From: Amycolatopsis thermalba
GTDB taxonomy: Bacteria > Actinomycetota > Actinomycetes > Mycobacteriales > Pseudonocardiaceae
NCBI RefSeq assembly: GCF_003385215.1
Contig: NZ_PQHW01000045.1
Location: 1 to 50,707 of the forward strand
DNA length: 50,707 bases
Direction: 5' to 3'
Below, one piece after another: positions 16,431 through 23,829 of this stretch (within the stretch, counting starts at the first letter, position 1; each line of letters opens with the position of its first letter). The notes under the pieces were generated by a model, which worked only from the letters and a program-made list of their open reading frames with translations, was not told where the DNA came from and did not search any database. Made by a program: the position numbers and the translations under genes.

Positions 16431-17605
16431 GACTTGCCTGGGTCGCCGGGCTCCTCGTCCGCCTCGGCGGGATCGGCGTTGGGCACGGCCTCGATGTCGT
16501 GCAGGACGTCGACCTCGGCCGGGTCCGGGTCGACCTCGTGCAGCAGCGAGCGCACACCGGCGTTGACGATCGACATCAGCGGCACCGCAAGCAGCGCGCC
16601 CGGGATGCCGTAGACGATCAGGCCGGCGGCGATGCCGAGCACGACGGCCAGCGGGTGCAGCTTGACCGCGCGGCCGAGCAGCAGCGGCTGCAGGATGTGG
16701 CTCTCCAGCTGCATCACCGCGATGATGATGGCCAGCACGATCAGCGCGGTGACGAAACCCTTGGTGACCAGCGCGACCAGCACCGCGACCGCACCGGTGA
16801 TCACCGCGCCGAAGATCGGGATGAACGCGCCGATGAACACCAGCGTGGACAGCGGGATCGCGAGCGGGACGCCGAGGATCGCCAGCCCGATGCCGACGCC
16901 GACCGCGTCCACCACGGCGACCGCCGCGGTGGCGCGGACGAACGCGACCAGCGAGGCGAACCCGCGCCGGCCCGCGACGTCCACGCGGCGCCGGACCCGC
17001 TGCGGGATGCCCAGCGTCACCCAGCTCCAGATCTTGTCGCCGCCGGCGAGGAAGAAGATCAGGACGAACAGCGTCAGCACGAAGCCGGTGAGGATCTCGC
17101 CGACCGTGGTCGCCGTGGTGAGCGCGCTGTTGGTGAACGCCGCCTGGTTGTCCTGCAGGAAGCTGATCGAGTTGTCCAGGAACTGCTGGATCTGCTCCTG
17201 CTTGAGGTGCAGGTCGTTGATCAGCCAGTCCCGGATCTGGTTGAGGCTGTTGTTGACCTGGCTGGTCAGCGCGGGCAGGCCATCGGTGATGTTGATGACG
17301 ACGAACGCCAGCATCCCGCCCAGGACCGCGAGCCCGCCGATCAGCACGATCGCGGTCGCCAGCCCCCGCGGCACCCGGACCTGCACCAGCCGTGCCACCG
17401 CCGGGGCGAGCAGGGCCGCGAGCAGCAGCGCGATCGCGACCGGGATCACCACGACCGACAGGAAGGCGAGCAGCCGCAGGATGAGGTAGGCGGCCGCGGC
17501 CACCACGAGCAACCGCCAGCTGAATGCGGCGCTGACCCGGAGCCCGCGCGGGACGACCGAGTCGTCGCTGAGGAATCCGTATTTCGGAGGCTGCGGCTCA
17601 GTCAC
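16427..17605 (-). CDS. AI-2E family transporter (permease)
   Basis: 392 residues with a paired hydrophobic N-terminal segment, a central soluble region with amphipathic helices (residues ~95-150) and five or more C-terminal helices. The C-terminal signature GIPGALLAVPLMSIVNAGVR is typical of PF01594. Members include the TqsA autoinducer-2 exporter and Na+/H+ antiporters; most actinobacterial copies have no known substrate. It is the first gene of an operon with the two-component pair (4-bp overlap). The GTG at 17605 follows TAGGGT by 6 nt. Confidence 0.88.
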   Translation of the reverse strand: MTEPQPPKYGFLSDDSVVPRGLRVSAAFSWRLLVVAAAAYLILRLLAFLSVVVIPVAIALLLAALLAPAVARLVQVRVPRGLATAIVLIGGLAVLGGMLAFVVINITDGLPALTSQVNNSLNQIRDWLINDLHLKQEQIQQFLDNSISFLQDNQAAFTNSALTTATTVGEILTGFVLTLFVLIFFLAGGDKIWSWVTLGIPQRVRRRVDVAGRRGFASLVAFVRATAAVAVVDAVGVGIGLAILGVPLAIPLSTLVFIGAFIPIFGAVITGAVAVLVALVTKGFVTALIVLAIIIAVMQLESHILQPLLLGRAVKLHPLAVVLGIAAGLIVYGIPGALLAVPLMSIVNAGVRSLLHEVDPDPAEVDVLHDIEAVPNADPAEADEEPGDPGKS

Positions 17606-17611
17606 GGATCC

Positions 17612-17617
17612 ACCCTA
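17612..17617 (-). promoter_or_regulatory. -10 box TAGGGT of a leaderless promoter (AI-2E permease operon)
   Basis: TAGGGT lies 6 nt before GTG 17605 and would serve the permease-kinase-regulator operon. Confidence 0.5.
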
Positions 17618-17759
17618 TCGAGCGGGACGAATACGGCAGCGCAACGCGCGGAAGCCGCGGCCGCGGGCGCAGCGTCACACGATCAGGCGCAAGTGCCGTC
17701 ATCGAGTCAGCGCAAGTTCCGACGGTATGTCAATCTTCGACCAAGATCGACGCTGCGTG

Positions 17760-17783
17760 ATCGCGCTGACCACCCAGCGCGAT
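17760..17783 (+). promoter_or_regulatory. Inverted repeat just upstream of the ribosome-binding site
   Basis: ATCGCGCT (17760-17767) and AGCGCGAT (17776-17783) are perfect inverted copies ending directly before GAGAGGAG, the likely ribosome-binding site of the gene at 17805. It could be an operator or an mRNA hairpin affecting translation. Confidence 0.35.
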
Positions 17784-17804
17784 GAGAGGAGTGGCAGCTT
17801 CTCC

Positions 17805-18545
17805 ATGACGCGACGGACCACGGCCGGGAACATCCTGGTGCGCGTACTGCTCGGCATCGCCGGGGCGTTCGCGGTCACCCTGGTGTCCTGGCTCGTCGCG
17901 TCGTCGGCGTCGGCGGACGAGGCGGTGCCGGATCCGCTGTCCCCCTTGCTCGGCCTGGTCGGTGGGACGACCGAGCCGGTGCACGACGTCGTGCGGCAGG
18001 TGACCGGGATCATCGCGCCGCCGCTGCGAACCGACCGGATCGTCGCTTCGGTGACCGGCACCACGCCGGTGTTCGCGGAACCGGTGCGGCCGCGGGCCGC
18101 CGGAACCACCCGGGCGAGCGCGCCGAAGCCGCCGCCGGCTGTGCCCGATCGCCGGGCCGCTCCGGTGCTGCCGCGAGTGCCGGAGCCGCCACCGGTTCCG
18201 CCGAAGGTCACCTCACCGGCGCCGCTCCCCGCGTCGGAACCCGCCCCGGTGCAGCCCGAACCCGCTGAGCCCAAACCGGTCGAACCCAAACCGGTCGAAC
18301 CCGGACCGGGCGCGCCCGAACCGGCGGCACCGGTGCACGGCGCCTGCGCGGCTCCGGTGCACGCCACGGACGCGGCCGGCGTCTGCCCGCTGCGCCCGGC
18401 GCCGCCGCCGATGCCGTTCGCCGTGGTCGCGGAATCCCATTCCGCCGACCGCGGATTCCTCCGGGCGGAACGCGTCCGAAAGTTTCCCGATCGATTTCCC
18501 GGCACGTCCGCACGACTTTTCCAACCGTTTCCCTTTGTGCCCTGA
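17805..18545 (+). CDS. Membrane-anchored or secreted proline-rich protein of the surface cluster
   Basis: 246 residues, not a recognised family. After MTRRTTAGN there is one hydrophobic helix (ILVRVLLGIAGAFAVTLVSW) ending in SSASADEA, which could be a cleaved signal or an anchor. Residues ~100-185 are Pro/Ala/Glu-rich with the tandem EPKPVEPKPVEPG, like a wall-spanning spacer. Two cysteines (GACAAPVHA and AGVCPLRP) lie in the C-terminal third. The N-terminal layout resembles the gene at 19712. ATG 17805 is preferred over ATG 17727 because the signal then starts normally and GAGAGGAG lies upstream. A role in the cell surface is inferred from export and neighbours. Confidence 0.65.
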   Translation: MTRRTTAGNILVRVLLGIAGAFAVTLVSWLVASSASADEAVPDPLSPLLGLVGGTTEPVHDVVRQVTGIIAPPLRTDRIVASVTGTTPVFAEPVRPRAAGTTRASAPKPPPAVPDRRAAPVLPRVPEPPPVPPKVTSPAPLPASEPAPVQPEPAEPKPVEPKPVEPGPGAPEPAAPVHGACAAPVHATDAAGVCPLRPAPPPMPFAVVAESHSADRGFLRAERVRKFPDRFPGTSARLFQPFPFVP

Positions 18546-18547
18546 AC

Positions 18548-18575
18548 AGCCGCTCTGACTAGCAGTGGAGCGGCT
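18548..18575 (+). terminator. Hairpin terminator after the proline-rich gene
   Basis: AGCCGCTC (18548-18555) pairs with GAGCGGCT (18568-18575) directly after the stop codon; no long T run follows. Confidence 0.5.
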
Positions 18576-18588
18576 CTGTGTGCTGCCC

Positions 18589-18600
18589 GAAAGCGCTTTC
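18589..18600 (+). promoter_or_regulatory. GAAAGCGCTTTC palindrome, possible LacI-family operator
   Basis: GAAAGCGCTTTC is a perfect 12-bp palindrome with the central CG seen in LacI/CcpA-type operators. It lies about 110 bp upstream of the small repeat-protein gene at 18710. The regulator is unknown. Confidence 0.4.
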
Positions 18601-18709
18601 TTCACACTTCCGGGTAATCGATCTGGCGCATTCTTCCATTCGACGTTTAACGTCAGTTGCGACGGGAGTGCGTGGAACTTCCGGTCGATTGAAAAGGAGT
18701 GCACTGACG

Positions 18710-19168
18710 ATGTTCAGCAAATTCCGCAAGACGACGGCCGCGGCGGTGCTGGTGGGGGCCGGCCTGCTCGCGATGGGTGTCTCCGGTGGGACGGCGTCGG
18801 CGGCGACCGGCGCGGAACCGTCCGGTCTGACCTGCCCCGCGCAGGTGCCTTCGCACCCGACGGGCGCCGATTACGTGAACGCGTGGAACCAGTCCGGGGC
18901 GTGCTTCGGCGCCGGTGCCGCGGGTCTGGTCAGCTCCGCCTGGGCGGGTGCGATCCCGTCGATCGTGCAGGGGGCGGCGGGTTCGGTCAGCGGCCGGGAG
19001 GACAGCGGGCTGACCGCGCCGGTGGTCGTCCCGTCCGACCCGACGGGCGCGGACTACGTCAATGCGTGGAACGAGTCCGGCGCGTTGGCGGGTGCGGGTG
19101 CCGCGGGTCTCGCCAGCTCCGCCTGGGCGGGTGCGATCCCGTCGATCGTCCAGGGCGCGCTCGGATAG
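18710..19168 (+). CDS. Small secreted protein with two copies of a 52-residue module
   Basis: 152 residues. A signal peptide (residues 1-31, ending GGTASAATG) is followed by two copies of one 52-residue module, residues 40-91 and 101-152. Shared features are the PTGADYVNAWN motif, an Ala/Gly-rich stretch GAGAAGL and the tail SSAWAGAIPSIVQGA. Copy 1 contains Cys42 and Cys65, both replaced in copy 2 (by Ala and Leu), which suggests a disulfide in copy 1 only. I do not recognise the family. Size, export and repeat design resemble small hydrophobic surface proteins such as chaplins, but the sequence differs. The ATG at 18710 follows AAAAGGAG; the longer upstream frame lacks a signal peptide at its start. 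Confidence 0.8.
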   Translation: MFSKFRKTTAAAVLVGAGLLAMGVSGGTASAATGAEPSGLTCPAQVPSHPTGADYVNAWNQSGACFGAGAAGLVSSAWAGAIPSIVQGAAGSVSGREDSGLTAPVVVPSDPTGADYVNAWNESGALAGAGAAGLASSAWAGAIPSIVQGALG

Positions 19169-19458
19169 CGCTTTCACCGGAACCGAACGCCCACAACGAA
19201 GGAGTGCAGATCATGAGCAGGACCCTGATGCGTGGCGCCGCCGCTCTCGCCATCGCCCTCGGCGCTTTCGCCTTCGCCGGTGGAACCGCGTCGGCGGACG
19301 AACTGACCGCCCCCGTCGTGGTGCCGTCGCACCCGACGGGTGCGGACTACGTGAACGCGTGGAACGAGTCCGGCGCGCTGGCCGGTGCCGGTGCCGCGGG
19401 TCTCGCCAGCTCCGCCTGGGCGGGTGCGATCCCGTCGATCGTCCAGGGCGCGCTGGGC
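18827..19458 (+). repeat. Three copies of a 156-bp module (52 residues) across two genes
   Basis: Copies lie at 18827-18982, 19010-19165 and 19303-19458, each exactly 156 bp. The last ~60 bp of copies 2 and 3, including GCCAGCTCCGCCTGGGCGGG, are practically identical, indicating recent duplication or gene conversion. Copy 1 is more diverged and is the only one with cysteines. Confidence 0.88.
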
Positions 19459-19461
19459 TGA
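19213..19461 (+). CDS. Small secreted protein with one copy of the 52-residue module
   Basis: 82 residues: a signal peptide (MSRTLMRGAAALAIALGAFA, then FAGGTASADE) and a single 52-residue module (residues 31-82), nearly identical to the second module of the preceding gene. There is no cysteine. The mature product would be about 54 residues, small, Ala/Gly-rich and moderately hydrophobic, with two Trp. The ribosome-binding site AAGGAGTGCA is the same as that of the preceding gene, showing that the whole unit including its leader was duplicated. The two genes are 44 bp apart and probably share a transcript, ended by two tandem hairpins. Function unknown. Confidence 0.82.
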   Translation: MSRTLMRGAAALAIALGAFAFAGGTASADELTAPVVVPSHPTGADYVNAWNESGALAGAGAAGLASSAWAGAIPSIVQGALG

Positions 19462-19469
19462 TTTCCCTT

Positions 19470-19504
19470 GGGGCGCCCAGGATCCCTCGCGTTCTGGGCG
19501 CCCC
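19470..19504 (+). terminator. Hairpin terminator 1 after the small repeat-protein genes
   Basis: GGGGCGCCCAG (19470-19480) and CTGGGCGCCCC (19494-19504) form a perfect 11-bp stem with a 13-nt loop, 8 bp after the stop codon. Confidence 0.7.
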
Positions 19505-19506
19505 GC

Positions 19507-19551
19507 GGGTGTGGCCGGTCCGATCACGTCCCGTGATGTCCGGCCACACCC
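19507..19551 (+). terminator. Hairpin terminator 2 (tandem)
   Basis: GGGTGTGGCCGG (19507-19518) pairs with CCGGCCACACCC (19540-19551), with an inner ATCACG/CGTGAT stem. It follows terminator 1 by 2 nt, a tandem arrangement suggesting that strong transcription has to be stopped here. Confidence 0.65.
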
Positions 19552-19711
19552 GGTGTTCTTCACACGATCGTGCGATCAAGTCGTGTCGAGGGTGCGAGGG
19601 CCCCCCGAGTTTTGGTTATCTCGACAGCGCAAGCGATTACCGCATCAATGCGAGCACGTTTCGGACACGGCTCGACCGGGAAATCGCGATCAACTTCTTC
19701 GACAGGAGACG

Positions 19712-20668
19712 GTGTTGCAGGCGAACGCGGCCATGGGACGGGGTACGGCTTCGGCCGTGCGCTGGCTCGTCCGCGCCCTGCTCGTGATCGCCGGTGCCGT
19801 CCTGGGCACCACGGCCGCCTGGCTGATCGGCGACGCCACCGCCTCCGCCACCCAGCTCGCCCCCGCACCGGCGGACACCCGCACCAGCGGGGACGAGGCG
19901 ACCCCGGTCACCGACCGCGTGGTCACCGCGACCGACGACCTCACCTGGGGCGTCTCCGACCTGGTCGGCAACGCCACCGCCACCGCGCTGAAGTACGGCA
20001 TGGCCGGCGGCCCGGCGGACCCGGCCCGTGGCGAGGCCGCCGCGGCGGACCTGCGTCAGACGGTCCACTCGTTCACCCGCGACGCGGTGCTGCGTCCGGT
20101 CGAGCGCACCCTCGGCACCGCCGAGCACATCAGCCGCAAGCCGCAGGACGCGCCGCAGGTGATCGGCCAGGCGCTGACCCCGCCGCCCGCGGTCGCCGAG
20201 TTCGGCAACAAGGTGTGGGGTTTCCTGCACCCGGGCGGTAAGAGCCTGATCAAGTTGCCGGGCCTGCGTGGCTTCGACGACGCCGAGCAGTCGGCCGCGC
20301 TCCCCGCGGCCGACGTCCTGCCCGCCCCCGCAGCCGCGCCCGTGATGGGTCCGGTCGCGAAGGCGGTGCCGGACGTCCCGCACGGCGTGGTGTCCAAGGT
20401 CGGTCCGCACGACCGCGGCACCGACCGTTCCTCCGGCGACCAGCGGGACCAGTTCCCGTACTCGCCGCTGCGCGGACCGCTCGCACCCGCGGGTGTTCCG
20501 TTCGCCCCCGGTGGCGCTGTCACCGGTGGTCACATCGACGGCCTGCTGTTCGGCGTTCCCGCCGGCGGCCCGGCCGTGCGTGGTGTGGACGACCGCAGTG
20601 CCGTCCGCATCGTTTCCCGGCACACGCCGGTTCAGCCGGGCGAGCAGCCCGGTGTCACTCCTGACTGA
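19712..20668 (+). CDS. Membrane-anchored exported protein of the surface cluster
   Basis: 318 residues, family not recognised. One N-terminal hydrophobic segment (VRALLVIAGAVLGTTAAWLI) is followed by GDATASATQ, the same design as the gene at 17805. The middle holds helical, charged sequence (DDLTWGVSDLVGNATATALK; TRDAVLRPVERTLGTAEHI). The C-terminal ~120 residues are Ala/Pro-rich and end RHTPVQPGEQPGVTPD, with FPYSPLRGPLAPAGVPFAPG before it. GTG 19712 (or TTG 19715) is chosen because AGGAG lies just upstream; ATG 19733 would also leave the hydrophobic helix intact. There is no LPXTG motif. It sits between the small repeat proteins and the chaplin-like gene, so a role in organising that surface layer is a guess. 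Confidence 0.65.
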   Translation: MLQANAAMGRGTASAVRWLVRALLVIAGAVLGTTAAWLIGDATASATQLAPAPADTRTSGDEATPVTDRVVTATDDLTWGVSDLVGNATATALKYGMAGGPADPARGEAAAADLRQTVHSFTRDAVLRPVERTLGTAEHISRKPQDAPQVIGQALTPPPAVAEFGNKVWGFLHPGGKSLIKLPGLRGFDDAEQSAALPAADVLPAPAAAPVMGPVAKAVPDVPHGVVSKVGPHDRGTDRSSGDQRDQFPYSPLRGPLAPAGVPFAPGGAVTGGHIDGLLFGVPAGGPAVRGVDDRSAVRIVSRHTPVQPGEQPGVTPD

Positions 20669-20742
20669 TTTTCGCGCGGGGTAGCTCGAAGCGCCGCCCT
20701 GTTCGCCGTGCCCCTTCTTCGGACCGGCGTCGCGCGCACAGC

Positions 20743-20809
20743 CAGAGCACCCCGCTTTTTCCAGCCCTCGCGGGCTTCCTCACCCATGCCCGCGATCCCC
20801 GGTGCTCTG
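20743..20809 (+). other. Structured leader or terminator upstream of the chaplin-like gene
   Basis: CAGAGCACC (20743-20751) and GGTGCTCTG (20801-20809) are exact inverted copies enclosing a small inner hairpin AGCCC/GGGCT (20763-20776). It lies 57 bp before the chaplin-like ATG. I could not match it to a known riboswitch. Confidence 0.45.
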
Positions 20810-20865
20810 TCAGTGCACCGACTTCAAGCCCCGCAAGGGAACCCGAAGAAAAGGAGAAACCCTCG

Positions 20866-23769
20866 ATGCAGACCTGGGCAAAGCGCGGAATTCAGACCGC
20901 GCTGGTCACGGGTGGCTTGCTGATGCTGGGTACCGGCATCGCATCTGCCGACGAGAACGTCAACCCGGACAGTCCTGCCGGTCCGCTGGACGTCAACCTG
21001 AGCGTCCCGGTGAAGGTCCAGGACAACGCCCTGGGCACCCTGGGCAAGCAGGTCGACCTCCCTGAGGTCGACAAGGAGATCAGCACCAAGCCGGTCACCG
21101 GCGCGGTGAACAAGGCGGCCGCCCCGGTCACCAAGACCGGCGCGCTGAAGCCCGCCGCCCCGGCCATGGGCGCCGCCAACGGCGTCATCGCCAAGGCCAC
21201 CGACGCCGCCAGCGGTGCGGCGCAGCGCGTCGGCCAGGCGACCCACCCCGGTTCGCAGCGCGCCACCGTGGCGCAGGACGCCACCCCCTCGGTGCAGGAC
21301 AACGGTGACCCGTTCCACGGCAACAAGGTCTCGGGCAACATCGCCGTGCCGATCCTGATCAGCGGCAACGCCCTCGGCGTGCTGGGCGACGCGGCGGTCG
21401 AGTCCGACGCGACGCAGACCTACGAGCACGACTCGGACATCAACACCGACGGTTCGCACGGCGGTTTCGCCGGCAACGTCGTCGCGCTGGACTGGGCCGC
21501 ACCCATCCAGATCTCGGGCAACGCGCTCGGCCTGGTCGGCAGCGGCCACACCTCGGGCAGCGCGACGCAGGAGGCGTCGACCACCGGTGACATCGTCACC
21601 GACGGCACCAACGGCGGCCTGTCCGGCAACGTCGTCGCCCCGCAGGGCGCGACGCCGCTGCAGGTGTCGGGCAACGCCCTGGGCTGGTTCCTCGGCCACG
21701 CCGAGACCGACTTCGAAGGCTCCAGCGAGGCGGAGTCCGGCGGCTCGATCGAGACGCACGGTTCGAAGGGTGCGGGCACCGGTAACGTCGCCGGGATCCC
21801 GGTGGCGCTGCCCGCCAAGGTGTCCGGCAACGCCGTCTCCTGGGGTGGCGACGCCGACGTCCCGTCCGGCGCCTACGAGACCGAGGCCGAGGCCGGCGAC
21901 ACCAAGCCGGGCATGAACGACATCCCGACCTACATCCAGACCGACGGGGACGACTCGTTCCTGGCGGGCAACGTCGCGCAGCCGCAGCCCGCGGTTCCGG
22001 CGACCGTCGCGGGCAACGCCGCGGCCTGGATCGGAAACTCGCTCGTCGGCGGCGGCGCGGACCGCCAGGGCGGCGGCGTGGACCTCGGCAGCGACGCGCA
22101 GGCCGGTGGCTTCACCAGCACCAGCGGTGAGGACGCGGCCGGTTCCGGCAACATCGCCGACGCGCCCGTCGCGCTCCCGGTCGAGGCGTTCTGCGTCGGC
22201 GGGACCTGGATCGGCAACGCGCACGCCAGCGGCTGCGACAACGACGTCGAGGCCGAGGCCGGCTCGGGCACCTACACCACCGGCAACGGCTCGTTCCTCG
22301 GCGGCAACACCGTGTCCGCCCCGCCCGCGGGCACCGTCGAGGTGTTCGGCGTCGGCGGCTCGTGGATCGGCAACGCCTCGGGCAGCGCGACCGAGACCAA
22401 GGACGTCAAGGCCGGCGGGTATAACGGCAGCCAGGGCAACGACTCCACCGGCTCGGGCAACGTCGTGCAGACCCCGGTGGCCCTGCCCGCCGAGGTCTTC
22501 GGTGTCGGCGGGTCGTGGATCGGTCAGGGCGCCGGGGAGGCGTCCGAGACCAAGACCGTGACCTCCGGTGGCGGCGGCAACACCCAGGACGACAACGCCG
22601 CGGCCAGCGCGAACCTGGTCCAGGTGCCGGTTTCGGCGCCGGTGCAGGCGTTCGGCATCGGTGGCGCGTGGATCGGCCAGGGCTCCGGCGCGGCCACCAC
22701 CGACACCACCTCGACGGCGGGTGGCATCGGCCACGCGACCGGTAAGGGCGGCTTCCTGTCCGGCAACATCGGCGCGGCGCCGGTGTCGCTGCCCGCGCAG
22801 GTGCACGGCATCGGCGGGGCGTGGATCGGCAACGGCTTCGGCGAGTCGGAGAACGTGACCGACTCGACCGCGGGTGGCGACCTGTCCACTACCGGTGAGG
22901 GTGGCTCGATCGCGGGCAACATCGTCGAGGCGCCGGTCGGCGCCGTGGCCACCGTCTTCGGTGACGCCGCGGTGTGGGGCGGCGTGGTCAAGGGCGTCGC
23001 GTCCAACGACGTCGTGTCGACCGCGGGCGGCGACGCCGAGACCAACGGTGAGGGCGGCTCGATCGCCGGCAACGTGGTCGCGGCCCAGCTGCTGCCGGTG
23101 GCCCAGGTCTTCGGCAACGCCGCGAGCCTGGTCGGTGTCGCGCACGCGGCCGGTGTGAACAGCACCGAGGCCAACTCGGGTGGCGACATCACCACCTCGG
23201 GCGAGGGTGGCGCGCTGTCCGGCGACATCTTCGACGTCCCGGCCGCGGCCGTGGCGCAGGTGTTCGGCAACGCCGTCTCGCTGGGCGGTGTCGCGCACGC
23301 GTTCGCCGACAACACCACGGTCGGCACCGTGGGCGGCACGGACACCACGTCCGGCCCGGCCAAGGCCCTGTCCGGGATCACCAAGCAGGTTCCGGTCGGC
23401 GTCGTCGCCCAGGTCTACGACATCCCGCTGGGCCTGATCGCGGTCACCAGCACGACGGTGCGCAACGCGACGGACATCTCGGTCGCCGGCCAGGAGCCGC
23501 AGATCGACCTGCCGATCACGATGCCGGAGATGGGCGCCACCGCCCTGCCGAAGCTGCCGGCGCTGCCCGCCCGCGCGGAGCGCTCCGCGCTGCCGGCCGA
23601 GCTGCCGGGTGCGGGCCTGCCCGAGCTGCCCGAGCTGCCGACGAGCGTCGAGGGCGTGCTGCCCACCGGCGACGTCCCGGCCATCGCGCAGCTGGACTCC
23701 AACCCGACCGCCGTCTTCGAGCAGGTCAGCGACCTGGTCAGCGGCAAGGGGATCAACATCAAGGGCTGA
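20866..23769 (+). CDS. Giant secreted protein with about 14 chaplin-like repeats
   Basis: 967 residues. A signal peptide (ending GIASADENV, residues ~1-29) closely resembles chaplin leaders. Residues ~30-150 are Ala/Pro-rich. From ~154 to ~870 there are about 14 repeats of ~50 residues with the core SGN-V-V-x-x-P-V-x-x-P-x-x-V-x-G-N-A-x-x-[IL]-G, matching the chaplin domain of Streptomyces (SGNVVQVPVHVPVN then GN). Clear examples are TGSGNVVQTPVALPAEVFG and AASANLVQVPVSAPVQAFG. Gly/Thr-rich polar linkers separate the repeats. Only one repeat keeps a Cys pair (AFCVGGTWIGNAHASGC). The C-terminal ~95 residues are Leu/Pro/Glu-rich without LPXTG. Chaplins self-assemble into amyloid-like films coating aerial hyphae; known long chaplins have only two such domains. 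AAAAGGAG precedes ATG 20866. Confidence 0.82.
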   Translation: MQTWAKRGIQTALVTGGLLMLGTGIASADENVNPDSPAGPLDVNLSVPVKVQDNALGTLGKQVDLPEVDKEISTKPVTGAVNKAAAPVTKTGALKPAAPAMGAANGVIAKATDAASGAAQRVGQATHPGSQRATVAQDATPSVQDNGDPFHGNKVSGNIAVPILISGNALGVLGDAAVESDATQTYEHDSDINTDGSHGGFAGNVVALDWAAPIQISGNALGLVGSGHTSGSATQEASTTGDIVTDGTNGGLSGNVVAPQGATPLQVSGNALGWFLGHAETDFEGSSEAESGGSIETHGSKGAGTGNVAGIPVALPAKVSGNAVSWGGDADVPSGAYETEAEAGDTKPGMNDIPTYIQTDGDDSFLAGNVAQPQPAVPATVAGNAAAWIGNSLVGGGADRQGGGVDLGSDAQAGGFTSTSGEDAAGSGNIADAPVALPVEAFCVGGTWIGNAHASGCDNDVEAEAGSGTYTTGNGSFLGGNTVSAPPAGTVEVFGVGGSWIGNASGSATETKDVKAGGYNGSQGNDSTGSGNVVQTPVALPAEVFGVGGSWIGQGAGEASETKTVTSGGGGNTQDDNAAASANLVQVPVSAPVQAFGIGGAWIGQGSGAATTDTTSTAGGIGHATGKGGFLSGNIGAAPVSLPAQVHGIGGAWIGNGFGESENVTDSTAGGDLSTTGEGGSIAGNIVEAPVGAVATVFGDAAVWGGVVKGVASNDVVSTAGGDAETNGEGGSIAGNVVAAQLLPVAQVFGNAASLVGVAHAAGVNSTEANSGGDITTSGEGGALSGDIFDVPAAAVAQVFGNAVSLGGVAHAFADNTTVGTVGGTDTTSGPAKALSGITKQVPVGVVAQVYDIPLGLIAVTSTTVRNATDISVAGQEPQIDLPITMPEMGATALPKLPALPARAERSALPAELPGAGLPELPELPTSVEGVLPTGDVPAIAQLDSNPTAVFEQVSDLVSGKGINIKG

Positions 23770-23784
23770 TGCCCTGACGTGAAG

Positions 23785-23819
23785 CGGGCCCGGGAGCGTG
23801 TGCTCCCGGGTCCGTTTTT
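23785..23819 (+). terminator. Strong intrinsic terminator after the chaplin-like gene
   Basis: CGGGCCCGGGAGC (23785-23797) pairs with GCTCCCGGGTCCG (23802-23814) through a GTGT loop, followed by TTTTT. Confidence 0.9.
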
Positions 23820-23829
23820 CGCGTGCGGG

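Noticed and set aside
20824..23298. 824-residue open frame antisense to the chaplin-like gene
   Set aside because: It mirrors the repeat structure, shows no domain, and its strand has no ribosome-binding site; the plus strand has a signal peptide and terminator.
20866..23769. CRISPR-like regular repeats
   Set aside because: The ~150-bp periodicity is protein-coding and the copies diverge; there are no short identical repeats with unique spacers.
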